NCBI RefSeq assembly: GCF_014279755.1
Contig: NZ_CP047951.1
Span: 1,736,001 to 1,800,000, forward strand
Direction of reading: 5' to 3'
Source: Synechococcus sp. PROS-U-1
GTDB lineage: Bacteria > Cyanobacteriota > Cyanobacteriia > PCC-6307 > Cyanobiaceae
DNA: 64,000 nt
The notes below the pieces were generated by a model. The model worked only from the letters and a program-made list of their open reading frames with translations. It ran no database searches and was not told the origin of the DNA. The position numbers and the translations under genes were made by a program. The stretch's first letter is position 1, and each line of letters starts with the position of its first letter. Below are positions 15,683-22,975 of the stretch, piece by piece.

Positions 15683-16755
15683 TGCCAACCGCTCGACGCT
15701 GGTCCTTCGTACTAGCGCTCGCCTGTTTCAGCAGCGCACTTCCTGCGCAGGCCGACCAGCTGAAGGTCGGGGTCAGTGGATCGCCTCCCTTCGTGATCAG
15801 GAACGGCGACCACATCAGCGGCATCAGCCTCGAGATCTGGCGGCGCGTCGCCGAAGACAGCAACCTCAACTATGAGCTAATACAGCAGCCGACTCCCAAA
15901 GCCGGCATCGAAGCGGTGGAGATCGGAGATATCGACGTGCTCGTCGGCCCGATCAGCATCACCTCCCGTCGCCTTGCCATCCCAGGGATTGACTTCACCC
16001 AGCCCTACTTCCTGAGCAAGGAGGGCATTCTTCTTCCCCTCAAGACCCCATCCATTTTCAGTCGCTTCCAGGTGTTCTTCGGCTGGGCCGTTATCTCCTC
16101 GGTTTTGGTGCTGGTCAGCGTGCTGTTGGTGGTCGGCAGCCTGATCTGGATGGCCGAGCGGCAAAAAAACAGTGAACAGTTTCCCCGCGACTGGCTTCCC
16201 GGCATCAGCAGTGGCATGTGGTTTGCCCTGGTGACCTTGACGACGGTGGGCTACGGCGACAAGGCACCCATCACGCGAACCGGCCGTGGCATTACAGGAG
16301 CCTGGATGGTGATCTCGCTGATCGCGGTCTCATCCCTCACCGCCAGCCTTGCGTCAGCGTTCACGCTGTTCCTTTCAGGAGCCACCGAAACAGCGATCGA
16401 TAGTCCTAAACAACTCAGCAGCCGCCGGATCGCCGTCGTGGAAGGCACCGATGGCATGGAGCTGGCTGAAAACCGGGAGATGCGCGTCGTGCCAGCTCCC
16501 AACCTCGACCACGCCGTTCAGCTGGTGCTGGATCGAAAGGCCGATGCCTTGATCTTCGATCGACACTCCCTTCGCTACCACCTCAAACAACATCCCAACC
16601 TTGCCGTTCGGATCGCACCGTTCACCTTGTCGGATGAGACCTACGGATTCGTGCTCAAGCCCACCAGCCCGCTGCGCACGCCGATGGGAGTTTCGATCCT
16701 GAAACTTCAACAGAATGGAGAGGCGGAAGCCATCGCTAACAAGTTTCTGGATTGA
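15682..16755 (+). CDS. GluR0-type prokaryotic ionotropic glutamate receptor / potassium channel
   Basis: 357 residues. Signal peptide (1-24, ending AQA), then a periplasmic-binding-protein lobe (LKVGVSGSPPFVI ... VEIGDIDVLVGPISITSRR) interrupted at ~131-232 by a two-helix pore module, then the second lobe (SSRRIAVVEGTDGMEL ... ADALIFDRHSLRY ... YGFVLKPTSPLR). The pore carries the K+-selective filter TTVGYGD at residues 187-193. This S1-P-loop-S2 insertion is the architecture of Synechocystis GluR0, a ligand-gated potassium channel. The ligand is probably an amino acid; potassium selectivity follows from the filter. Coupled to the 26-codon ORF upstream. Confidence 0.85.
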   Translation: MPTARRWSFVLALACFSSALPAQADQLKVGVSGSPPFVIRNGDHISGISLEIWRRVAEDSNLNYELIQQPTPKAGIEAVEIGDIDVLVGPISITSRRLAIPGIDFTQPYFLSKEGILLPLKTPSIFSRFQVFFGWAVISSVLVLVSVLLVVGSLIWMAERQKNSEQFPRDWLPGISSGMWFALVTLTTVGYGDKAPITRTGRGITGAWMVISLIAVSSLTASLASAFTLFLSGATETAIDSPKQLSSRRIAVVEGTDGMELAENREMRVVPAPNLDHAVQLVLDRKADALIFDRHSLRYHLKQHPNLAVRIAPFTLSDETYGFVLKPTSPLRTPMGVSILKLQQNGEAEAIANKFLD

Positions 16756-16764
16756 TTCGAGCCA

Positions 16765-17001
16765 CTAGCCCAGCGGGCGATGACGACGCAGGGCTTCTTC
16801 GAGCAGATAAGCGGCCAAATTGCCGCAACTGCGCCCCTCGGCGAGGGCATGCCGCTTGAGGTCATCCATCACCCCTCGGGGCAGGGTGACGTTGATGCGC
16901 TCTGAACCGGCCGCATCCGCCACCGCAGCCGTGCTTGGGGCCATGGCCTGACCCTCGATCCGCTGCTGCAACTCCTGAACCAGGTCTTGAAGGAGGGGCA
17001 C
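16765..17001 (-). CDS. Ribbon-helix-helix (CopG-like) regulator
   Basis: 78 residues from a GTG at 17001; an alternative ATG lies 19 codons later. The C-terminal part RINVTLPRGVMDDLKRHALA ... GNLAAYLLEEALRRH has the RHH pattern: a short DNA-contacting strand, then two helices. The N-terminal helix (LLQDLVQELQQRIEG) may add dimer contacts. Such proteins act as repressors or antitoxins; no toxin gene is adjacent. Divergent from the PPC-glutaredoxin gene, with two operator-like palindromes between them. Confidence 0.6.
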   Translation of the reverse strand: MPLLQDLVQELQQRIEGQAMAPSTAAVADAAGSERINVTLPRGVMDDLKRHALAEGRSCGNLAAYLLEEALRRHRPLG

Positions 17002-17044
17002 GATAACGTGAACATATCCACCCAATAAAAGCACAATATCGTGC
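16999..17044. promoter_or_regulatory. Two copies of a 12-bp operator-like palindrome
   Basis: CACGATAACGTG at 16999-17010 and CACAATATCGTG at 17032-17043 agree at 10 of 12 bases and each is an inverted repeat with CAC..GTG ends. Their starts are 33 bp apart, about three helical turns. The first overlaps the start codon of the RHH gene; the second lies ~43 bp before the PPC-glutaredoxin start. Binding by the RHH protein is inference. Confidence 0.45.
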
Positions 17045-17085
17045 GAAACAGGATTGCGTAATCTTGAGCACCCTTTTGAGGCGCC

Positions 17086-17688
17086 ATGCGTTCCCTGCCG
17101 CTGAAGCTTGCTCCCGGCAGTGATCTGCGCCTCAGCCTTGAAGAGCTGGCCCAGCGGGACGGCATCAGCGGCTTTGTTCTCGGCGTGGTCGGCAACCTCA
17201 CAAAGGCGTCGTTTCAATGCCCCGGCCAGGCCAACCCCACCGTGCTGGAGGGAGACCTCGAAGTCATCACCCTCAATGGAACCCTCTCTCCTGAGGGCGT
17301 TCATCTGCACCTGAGCCTGTCGGATGGGGCCTGTCAGGTTTGGGGAGGCCACCTGGAGCCCGGCACCATCGTTCAAAAAGGAGTGGATCTCCTCATTGGT
17401 GTTCTGGAGCAACGCGACGGCAGCCCCGAGCAACAGTCGTCGACACCACGCCTGGAGATTGCGGTTCTTCCCGGATGCCCGTGGTGCAGCCGCGCACTTC
17501 GCATCCTGAGAACGCTTGATCTGCCCCACACCGTCACAACCATCAACGACGACGCAGCCTTCCAGGCCGTGCAACAACGCAGTGGGATGACCACCTTCCC
17601 GCAGGTGTTCATCGACGGATCAGTCATCGGTGGCTACGACGATCTCGCCGCCATGCAAGCCGCCGGTGAACTCAACGCCCTCCGCTGA
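17086..17688 (+). CDS. PPC/DUF296 domain fused to glutaredoxin
   Basis: 200 residues. Residues 1-~110 are a PPC (DUF296) domain: FVLGVVGNLTKA and the conserved HLHLSLSDGACQVWGGHL. Residues ~122-200 are a glutaredoxin: IAVLPGCPWCSRALRILRTL with active site C131-P-W-C134, the cis-Pro motif TTFPQVF and GGYDDL. Stand-alone PPC domains occur in archaea and bacteria and in plant AT-hook proteins; the glutaredoxin half should reduce disulphides or bind an iron-sulphur cluster. The pairing suggests redox control of whatever the PPC domain binds. Both halves look intact. Confidence 0.8.
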   Translation: MRSLPLKLAPGSDLRLSLEELAQRDGISGFVLGVVGNLTKASFQCPGQANPTVLEGDLEVITLNGTLSPEGVHLHLSLSDGACQVWGGHLEPGTIVQKGVDLLIGVLEQRDGSPEQQSSTPRLEIAVLPGCPWCSRALRILRTLDLPHTVTTINDDAAFQAVQQRSGMTTFPQVFIDGSVIGGYDDLAAMQAAGELNALR

Positions 17689-17920
17689 ACCTGCGAAACA
17701 GCCACCCCCGGAGCAGCCGCCGTTCTGGTCTCTGAAACCCTGGTGGTGCCAGCCATGGTCCATCGTCTCGACAGGAGTGCTGGTCGTGGGAGGGTCCTGG
17801 GGTCTGCTGCATCGCCTCTGGATCAGCCTTCCAGTGGCGGTTGGAGTGTTGGTGTGGTGGCTCCTGTTTCTGGTGCTCGTCCCCGCCGCCTACCGATCCG
17901 CTGCCGAACAAAACGGATGA
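17666..17920 (+). CDS. Small two-span membrane protein with PWWCQPW motif
   Basis: About 84 residues from a GTG at 17666 (overlapping the previous gene by 23 bp). A Pro-rich start (KQPPPEQPPF) leads to FWSLKPWWCQPWSIVSTGVL and two membrane helices (GVLVVGGSWGLLHRLW, LPVAVGVLVWWLLFLVLV). I associate the LKPWWCQPWSI stretch with a cyanobacterial DUF family but cannot name it with certainty. Its stop overlaps the next start (ATGA). Confidence 0.6.
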   Translation: MNSTPSAEPAKQPPPEQPPFWSLKPWWCQPWSIVSTGVLVVGGSWGLLHRLWISLPVAVGVLVWWLLFLVLVPAAYRSAAEQNG

Positions 17921-18420
17921 CGTCCTCGCCCTTTCGCTGCATCAACCAGCAGCTGTTCGCCCGGGTTGCCGCCGAAGCCCGGCAGCATCCCCGTCTGCGC
18001 CTGAACCACAATTTTCACCAGGAGCAGGATCCGGTTCAGCGTTTCCTGAACGTGCTTCAGCCCGGCACCTATGTGCGTCCCCACCGCCACCGGCGCAACG
18101 GTTCAGGCACAGGCTTTGAATGCTTCCTGGTGCTGCAGGGAGCCATCGGCTTGCTGCTGTTCAACGGGGAGGGCGACATCCAGCAGCAGCTTCATCTCAG
18201 CGCCGCTGGGCCCACCCATGGGATCGAGGTTGAAGAAGATCAGTTCCACACCCTGGTGGCCCTGGAGGCCGACAGCGTGATTTTTGAGCTGAAGCAGGGG
18301 CCCTATCAGCCCGCTCAAGACAAGAACTTCCTCAACCACTTCCCCCTAGAGGGCACACCGGAGGCGGCCCTGCAGGAGGCGCAGTGGCGCGACTTGCTCT
18401 CAAAATCAAGCGTGCCGTGA
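17917..18420 (+). CDS. WbuC-like cupin-fold metalloprotein
   Basis: 167 residues. Cupin 1 motif PGTYVRPHRHRRNGSGTGFE with the His ligands, cupin 2 motif GPTHGIEVEEDQFHTLVALE. The start CINQQLFARVAAEARQHPRL and RLNHNFHQ..DPVQRFLNVL are typical of the WbuC family, found in surface-polysaccharide clusters elsewhere. No sugar genes surround it here, so the reaction is unknown. Start codon overlaps the upstream stop by 4 bp. The 3' end overlaps the convergent gene by 15 bp. Confidence 0.75.
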   Translation: MTSSPFRCINQQLFARVAAEARQHPRLRLNHNFHQEQDPVQRFLNVLQPGTYVRPHRHRRNGSGTGFECFLVLQGAIGLLLFNGEGDIQQQLHLSAAGPTHGIEVEEDQFHTLVALEADSVIFELKQGPYQPAQDKNFLNHFPLEGTPEAALQEAQWRDLLSKSSVP

Positions 18421-18618
18421 CGCTTGGCGGAAGCGCTGCTTCTCCTCGAGCAGTTCCCCCTCCAGCTGCTCAATCAAACGACTGACCAACGCCTGAAATT
18501 CCGGTTGGCAGCCCCGAAACGCCGCCTTGTGACGGATCGGTTCGTTGCGCATGCGCAGATCGGTCAGCATCAGCTGCAGCGAATCAATCCGGGCGTTGGA
18601 ATTCATGGACTGCGACAA
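18406..18618 (-). CDS. Small helical protein, unknown
   Basis: 70 residues, no membrane span. Contains a coiled-coil-like C-terminal helix (LIEQLEGELLEEKQRFRQAS) and a conserved-looking start (ARIDSLQLMLTDLRMRNEPI). Located between the cupin and CrtISO-like genes, leftward. No family recognised. Confidence 0.6.
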   Translation of the reverse strand: MSQSMNSNARIDSLQLMLTDLRMRNEPIRHKAAFRGCQPEFQALVSRLIEQLEGELLEEKQRFRQASRHA

Positions 18619-18649
18619 CTTTCCGAAGGGAGGTTATGACGCAGCTGTT

Positions 18650-20185
18650 TCAAAGCTCCAGCTCACGCAGTAGATCGTTCTGCGTGTCCCGGCCGAGAAC
18701 GGCATGGGCCGCCATGGCACCACTCGCCGCTACGGGAGGGATTCCGATGCCGGGGAAGGTACTGGCCCCACAAAGCCAGAAATTGGCAAGGGGCGTCGTC
18801 ACCCCAGGGAACAACCCTTCAGCGGCTGAAAGCGCAGGGCCATAACTGCCTTGATGCACGTTGAGGAAATGGCTGTGGGTCAGCGGCGTTCCCTCCATGA
18901 TCAACTCACAGCGCTCGCGGATGTCGGGGATACGGCGCTCCAGCACGCGCCAGAACACAGCGCATCGCTCCTGTTTCATCCGCTGATACGCCGCGCTGCC
19001 GCGATCAAGGTCAGCCCAGAACTCCCACGGTTCGCTAGCGGGGGTGTAGGCATGCAGCACATGGCGACCCGGCGGCGCCATGGTGGGATCCAACACCGAC
19101 GGAATCGACAACACCACGGCATTGCGCTCGGCGTCGATCCCCCGCTCCCAGTCGTCGACCCAAACGGTATGGATTGGCAGATCCTCCAGACCGGTGGCAT
19201 CAAAGCCCAGATGCAGGTGCAGAAACCCGTTGCAAGCCGGCGTGGCCTGGCGCTGACGCTGCCACTTCGGCGCAACAGACGCCGGCAACAGAGCCAGGGT
19301 GGACCAGATGTCGGCATTACAGATCACCTGCCGCGCCGCAATCTGCGTGCCATTGGTGAGCGTCACGCCCACGACGCGATCCCCCTCCGTATGCAGCTGT
19401 TGCACAGCGACTCCCGTGTGCAGACTGCCGCCATGGGCCTTCACTCCACGCACCAAGGCCTCAACCACCGCAGCACTGCCGCCAACGGGATAGTCGAGAT
19501 GGGCCTCCGGTTCAAACCATTCGCCGAACAGCGTGGCCATGGCCGCGGCATTGGTGTCTCCCATCGGCATGCCGCTGATCAGGAAGGCGAGGAGATCCAC
19601 CCAATGGCGCAGGAAGGGATCACGCAGGTGACGATCCACCAGAGGCCCGAAGGAACCGGAGAGATGACGCATCGCCGCGAGGTGCGGCAACAAGCGCCCC
19701 CCGCGCTTCAGCAGTTGCGCCATGCCATCCACCCCGGGGCGCAGGGCCAGCAGAGGCAGAGCATCGGCGGCGGCGGCGATCGGCCGAAGCGACTCCACAA
19801 AACGCCGCCATTCGGAAGCCACTTCGGGGCCGCGCAAGTCGCGGACCACGGCCTCGAAATCGTCGTGCCCCACGGCGATGCGCAGGTCCCCTTCCGGCAA
19901 GAGCACATCCCAGGTGCGATAGGGGATCACCTCCACGGTCTGGTCCAGCGCACGCAGCACCTGCGCTAGGGGATTGCTGCTGGGCCAACGCCCCAGACCA
20001 CTCCAAAGAGACGGCCCGGACTCGAAGTGATAGCCCTGGCGCTGAAATCCATGAGCGGCCCCTCCTGGCTGGTGATGGGCTTCCAGCACCAGCACGTCGC
20101 GGCCAGCACGGGCACAGAGGCCAGCGGCACACAGTCCGCCGATGCCGCTTCCGATCACGAGGACGTCGACGTCGCTTCTGAGCAT
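18650..20185 (-). CDS. CrtISO/phytoene-desaturase-like FAD oxidoreductase
   Basis: 511 residues. N-terminal dinucleotide-binding motif VLVIGSGIGGLCAAGLCARA followed by VLEAHHQPGGAAHGF, and a C-terminal FAD-contacting stretch WLCGASTFPGIGIPPVAASG. This order and length are typical of the carotenoid isomerase / all-trans-retinol saturase branch of the amine-oxidase-like superfamily. Cyanobacterial relatives isomerise prolycopene to lycopene (CrtH) or act on other carotenoids. This one is shorter in the middle than I expect for CrtH, so a paralogue is possible. Confidence 0.75.
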   Translation of the reverse strand: MLRSDVDVLVIGSGIGGLCAAGLCARAGRDVLVLEAHHQPGGAAHGFQRQGYHFESGPSLWSGLGRWPSSNPLAQVLRALDQTVEVIPYRTWDVLLPEGDLRIAVGHDDFEAVVRDLRGPEVASEWRRFVESLRPIAAAADALPLLALRPGVDGMAQLLKRGGRLLPHLAAMRHLSGSFGPLVDRHLRDPFLRHWVDLLAFLISGMPMGDTNAAAMATLFGEWFEPEAHLDYPVGGSAAVVEALVRGVKAHGGSLHTGVAVQQLHTEGDRVVGVTLTNGTQIAARQVICNADIWSTLALLPASVAPKWQRQRQATPACNGFLHLHLGFDATGLEDLPIHTVWVDDWERGIDAERNAVVLSIPSVLDPTMAPPGRHVLHAYTPASEPWEFWADLDRGSAAYQRMKQERCAVFWRVLERRIPDIRERCELIMEGTPLTHSHFLNVHQGSYGPALSAAEGLFPGVTTPLANFWLCGASTFPGIGIPPVAASGAMAAHAVLGRDTQNDLLRELEL

Positions 20186-20229
20186 TCGTGCAGCACGAGC
20201 GTCATCATTGTGGTCATTGGTGCTGGACG

Positions 20230-20781
20230 ATGCGCGGTCGACTGCTGCTTCCCGTGCTGATCCTGGCGGTGGCCTGGGGACAGGAGCTGATCGACCAGCT
20301 GATCTTTGCGGGGCAGTGGAACCTGCCGATGGGCCCGGATCAACCCTGGTGGGGGGTCCTGACCTCCCCCATCAGTCACGCTGGTTTTGGGCATCTCATC
20401 TCAAACAGCCTGGCGTTTCTTCCCCTGAGTTGGCTGGTACTCAGCCGGGGAATGCGCGATTACCTGAGCGTCTGGCTGTCGGTGCTGCTGATCAACATTC
20501 CTGTCGCGCTGTTCTGGCCCGCCCGCAGCCATGGACTGTCGGGGGTGGTCTATGGATTGCTGGGCTACCTGCTGCTGATCGGCTGGCTGGAACGTCGCAT
20601 CCTGTCCATCGTCCTGGGGCTTGTGGCGTTCTGGCTCTATGGCTCAGCACTGATCGCCCTGATCCCCGGCGTTTCACCCGCCGGCGTGAGCTGGATCGGC
20701 CACAGCGCAGGCTTCATCGGCGGGTTGGTGGCGGCCCTTGCGGTGTATCGCGAGCCCTCCACCGATGGCGGTCAGCTCTGA
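20230..20781 (+). CDS. Rhomboid-family intramembrane serine protease
   Basis: 183 residues, about six membrane helices. The catalytic Ser is S104 in GLSGVVYGLLGY and the catalytic His is H158 in WIGHSAGFIGG. SHAGFGHLISN (50-60) is the conserved HxxxN oxyanion region. It should cleave single-span substrates within the membrane. The start at 20230 is used because upstream codons (HERHHCGHWCW) do not look like protein. The 3' end overlaps the convergent thioredoxin-fold gene by 10 bp. Confidence 0.85.
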   Translation: MRGRLLLPVLILAVAWGQELIDQLIFAGQWNLPMGPDQPWWGVLTSPISHAGFGHLISNSLAFLPLSWLVLSRGMRDYLSVWLSVLLINIPVALFWPARSHGLSGVVYGLLGYLLLIGWLERRILSIVLGLVAFWLYGSALIALIPGVSPAGVSWIGHSAGFIGGLVAALAVYREPSTDGGQL

Positions 20782-21503
20782 GACAAGACCGCGTCGAGAA
20801 ACGCCAATGGGCGATCCATGGTGGCGGAATAGCCCAGCAGGCTTTGATCACGATGGCTGTAGATCACGCTGTCATCCCCATCGAGCAGCACAGTGGCACC
20901 GCGCTGGGTGATGTAGTCGTCACAGGGCACGTAGGTGCGCCAATTCCGGAGCACTTCGTTCATGTTTCGCAGTCGTTTGGTGGCGAGCTCAAATGGTCGC
21001 TGAAACCCTTCACCACCGGCCCGGCGGAACAGAGCGCCACGGAAGCGCGGCAACGGAAACGCCTCGACCCACTCCTCATCGTCGAAAATCTGGGCGGCAG
21101 AGCGATCACCGATGTAACCACGCAGCACTTCGCCCAGCGTGCCCGGTGAGCCCACACCAGCGCACATCAGCAGAAAGCCAGGCCAGGGCCCACCGGGCAG
21201 CTGCAACCCGGATTCCAAACCCAGAGATTCATGCAACAGCGGTGATGCGTCGGCGATCAGCTGCTGAAAGGGAAAGCCCGTGAAAGCAGCGAACCGCTCG
21301 GCGCTGGCGCCGTTGCCAATGCCAAACAGCTGAACCTTGACCCCAGCCGCCGCCAACTCGGGAAGCCTCGGCACCAATGCCTGGGCGTATTCGATCGAGT
21401 CGAAATCTCCCAACTGGCCCAAGACAACAACAAGGCGCTTAGAACCCGTTGCCATATCTGGGATTTCAGCAAGACGGTCAAGCAGTGGCTGAACTGGAAT
21501 CAT
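20772..21503 (-). CDS. AhpC/TSA-related thioredoxin-fold protein (PRXL2-like)
   Basis: 243 residues from the ATG at 21503; a second ATG six bases upstream is equally possible. The thioredoxin fold is visible: SKRLVVVLGQLGDFDSIEYA replaces the peroxiredoxin Cys segment, followed by GVKVQLFGIGNGASAERFAA, and the C-terminal VLLDGDDSVIYSHRDQSLLG reads as the last strand pair. The peroxidatic Cys is not obvious, so activity as a peroxidase is doubtful. I place it with the AhpC/TSA-like antioxidant proteins of cyanobacteria. Overlaps the next leftward gene by 26 bp. Confidence 0.65.
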   Translation of the reverse strand: MIPVQPLLDRLAEIPDMATGSKRLVVVLGQLGDFDSIEYAQALVPRLPELAAAGVKVQLFGIGNGASAERFAAFTGFPFQQLIADASPLLHESLGLESGLQLPGGPWPGFLLMCAGVGSPGTLGEVLRGYIGDRSAAQIFDDEEWVEAFPLPRFRGALFRRAGGEGFQRPFELATKRLRNMNEVLRNWRTYVPCDDYITQRGATVLLDGDDSVIYSHRDQSLLGYSATMDRPLAFLDAVLSQS

Positions 21504-21675
21504 GGCCATGTTGACAAAAAGGGCTGTTGTCAACGGCAGCGTGGCAAACATCGACATCCAGCCGTGTGATGACCAGCTCCACGTCCATGCGATCCAGCAC
21601 CATCGCCTCCAGCAGTCGCTTGTTGTTCCGCGCCGCCCGCCTGAGCCGATGACTCGCAGGCGAATGCTTCGCCAT
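21478..21675 (-). CDS. Small protein upstream of the thioredoxin-fold gene
   Basis: 65 residues. The basic N-terminal helix (SHRLRRAARNNKRLLEAM) and a hydrophobic/acidic patch (DVELVITRLDVD) are protein-like, and the ATG is well placed. Its end overlaps the start of the thioredoxin-fold gene in another frame, suggesting coupled translation. Unknown family. Confidence 0.5.
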   Translation of the reverse strand: MAKHSPASHRLRRAARNNKRLLEAMVLDRMDVELVITRLDVDVCHAAVDNSPFCQHGHDSSSATA

Positions 21676-21744
21676 AACGCCATCGAGGTGTTGGACAAGA
21701 TGCTGAAAACAGGCTGGCGACGGTGCAGGCCGCCGGTGCGGTGA

Positions 21745-21888
21745 TCAGCGAATAACTACCTTCTGAATAGGGCAGTATTCATTCGCCATCTGGCGTAAGA
21801 CTGCAGCGACTCCATGAGTGTTGCGGAATGCTTGGTAGATAGCCAATTGATTGTTTAGGTCTTGGCAGCTCTTGCTTTTGAAATCCAT
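21745..21888 (-). CDS. 47-residue soluble protein, unknown
   Basis: The ATG at 21888 opens a complete frame beginning MDFKSKSCQDLNNQLAIYQA and ending CPIQKVVIR before a TGA. The central RNTHGVAAVLRQMANEY reads as a helix. The balanced composition, with Cys at both ends, argues for real coding. No family recognised. Confidence 0.55.
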   Translation of the reverse strand: MDFKSKSCQDLNNQLAIYQAFRNTHGVAAVLRQMANEYCPIQKVVIR

Positions 21889-22095
21889 GTGAACAGTTCA
21901 GAGAACTGACTTAACGCTGGCCTTGGTTAGCTATGGATTGAAGTGTGATCTGGCACCAATTAACGACGCCTGATCACGCCACCCAATCAATCGGGCCCCA
22001 TCCACCGTCGAGGAACTCACGGCAGTCCCACCTCATCGGTGATGGTGGTGGTCGCTTGGCGTCGTCCCGCCCAGCGGCACTTTCAGTTTCCGGAG

Positions 22096-22122
22096 GAGCG
22101 ATAGGGATACCGCTCTTTTTTT
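22096..22122 (+). terminator. Rho-independent terminator
   Basis: GAGCG, 10-base loop, CGCTC, then seven T. No protein gene precedes it on this strand within 1.3 kb, so it may end a small RNA. Confidence 0.6.
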
Positions 22123-22237
22123 GTGTCTTGCTGATACAGAAAGCGGTAATTCCGCTCATGACCCGCTGCCCTGATCCGCCTTAGAACTGGGATGAGGTCA
22201 GAGACCGATGAGCAGTAACCAGGTCTCAATGACCTTC

Positions 22238-22258
22238 AGGGGGGCGCGACGCCCCCCT
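22238..22258. repeat. Strong 9-bp GC hairpin
   Basis: AGGGGGGCG, loop CGA, CGCCCCCCT: a perfect inverted repeat without T-run on either side. Confidence 0.7.
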
Positions 22259-22333
22259 TCTCAATGCGCGCTTCTACGGATGGCGGCATAGGCGTGGATA
22301 GAGAGTATTAGGTCAACCCTCCGTAAGGGGGTC

Positions 22334-22374
22334 CAATGCGTCGAACAGAGCAGAGGGTGGGACCTCTGCTTTTT
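22334..22374 (+). repeat. GTGGGA-loop terminator-like repeat, copy A
   Basis: CAATGCGTCGAAC at 22334-22346, stem GCAGAGG (22350-22356), loop GTGGGA, stem CCTCTGC (22363-22369), then five T. The stem is perfect. Compare copies at 22470 and 11426. Confidence 0.7.
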
Positions 22375-22469
22375 CTTGGGTTGCTGACCCCATTAGTCGT
22401 TTGGTCGTAATGGCGACGACCAGTAGGTGAACCCCGCGTAATTCTTTGGGTGCTTCTTCGGTGAAGGGG

Positions 22470-22510
22470 CAATGCGTCGAACTGGGAGGGGGTGGGACCT
22501 CTCCTTTTTT
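22470..22510 (+). repeat. GTGGGA-loop terminator-like repeat, copy B
   Basis: CAATGCGTCGAAC at 22470-22482, stem GGAGGGG (22485-22491), loop GTGGGA, stem CCTCTCC (22498-22504, one G-T pair), then six T. Copies A and B are 136 bp apart and share the 13-base upstream box exactly. Confidence 0.7.
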
Positions 22511-22611
22511 CGCAGTATGTAAAGCGCACCCACGGCACCCCTGACCGCCTGAAGAGGGTGGTGCCGCTGGAGAGAGTCCAGCGTTTTCGACGCGTTCGAC
22601 CCCTTGTTGCT

Positions 22612-22637
22612 GGCGGCACTCCCTGCCGCCCTTTTTT
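22612..22637 (+). terminator. Rho-independent terminator
   Basis: GGCGGCA, loop CTCCC, TGCCGCC, then C and six T. It sits directly before the first of the two 60-bp direct repeats. Confidence 0.65.
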
Positions 22638-22697
22638 ATTGCTTGAGCAGAGCGGGGAACACTCAAGTCAGTCACGACTGATCCATGACCAGCGACA
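22638..22697 (+). repeat. 60-bp direct repeat, left copy, with gene remnant
   Basis: Matches 24135-24194 at 56 of 60 bases. The repeat spans the leader and the first codons of the gene at 24182. Here the corresponding frame (MTSDTRLFPWIH, ATG at 22685) stops after 12 codons, so this copy is a truncated remnant. The TerB/Coq4-like gene lies between the two copies. Confidence 0.75.
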
Positions 22698-22975
22698 CCC
22701 GCCTTTTCCCATGGATTCACTAGTTCTTTACTGCAATAGGGAGCCAATTAAATGCCTACTAAAATATATTTATATGTTTAAATCAGATATTTCTTTCAAT
22801 ACCAAGTTTCACTTGTTGATTATAGTAATTAATCCGGTTCCGAGAGGGTGCTATGAAAAATTTTCCATCATCGCACCCATTGCCAGGCTTATCGTATTTT
22901 GGAACATAGACTGTAATTCATGATACCGCTTTTTGGGCCGCCCCTTCTACATTGAGATTTCCTGTCACTGGCTAA
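22698..22975 (+). other. AT-rich leader of the Coq4-like gene
   Basis: Strikingly AT-rich compared with the flanks, without any gene; a short frame MKNFPSSHPLPGLSYFGT at about 22854 is probably not expressed. Homology to the right-hand repeat decays within ~20 bp of its left edge, marking the island boundary. Confidence 0.5.

Larger units (their letters stand above)
21889..22637. other. Gene-poor, hairpin-rich stretch
   Basis: Nearly 750 bp with no reading frame I would defend, but at least five stem-loops: 22096-22122, 22238-22258, 22350-22374, 22485-22510 and 22612-22637. Four end in T-runs on the plus strand. Such a density suggests transcribed non-coding RNAs each ending in a terminator, or a graveyard of repeats. 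Confidence 0.5.

Noticed and set aside
18851-19969. 372-codon rightward frame
   Set aside because: Antisense to the CrtISO-like oxidoreductase, whose motifs are clear on the other strand.
22313-22747. 144-codon leftward frame through the hairpin region
   Set aside because: It merely translates the two copies of the GTGGGA repeat; repeated phrases come from the DNA repeat, not a protein duplication.
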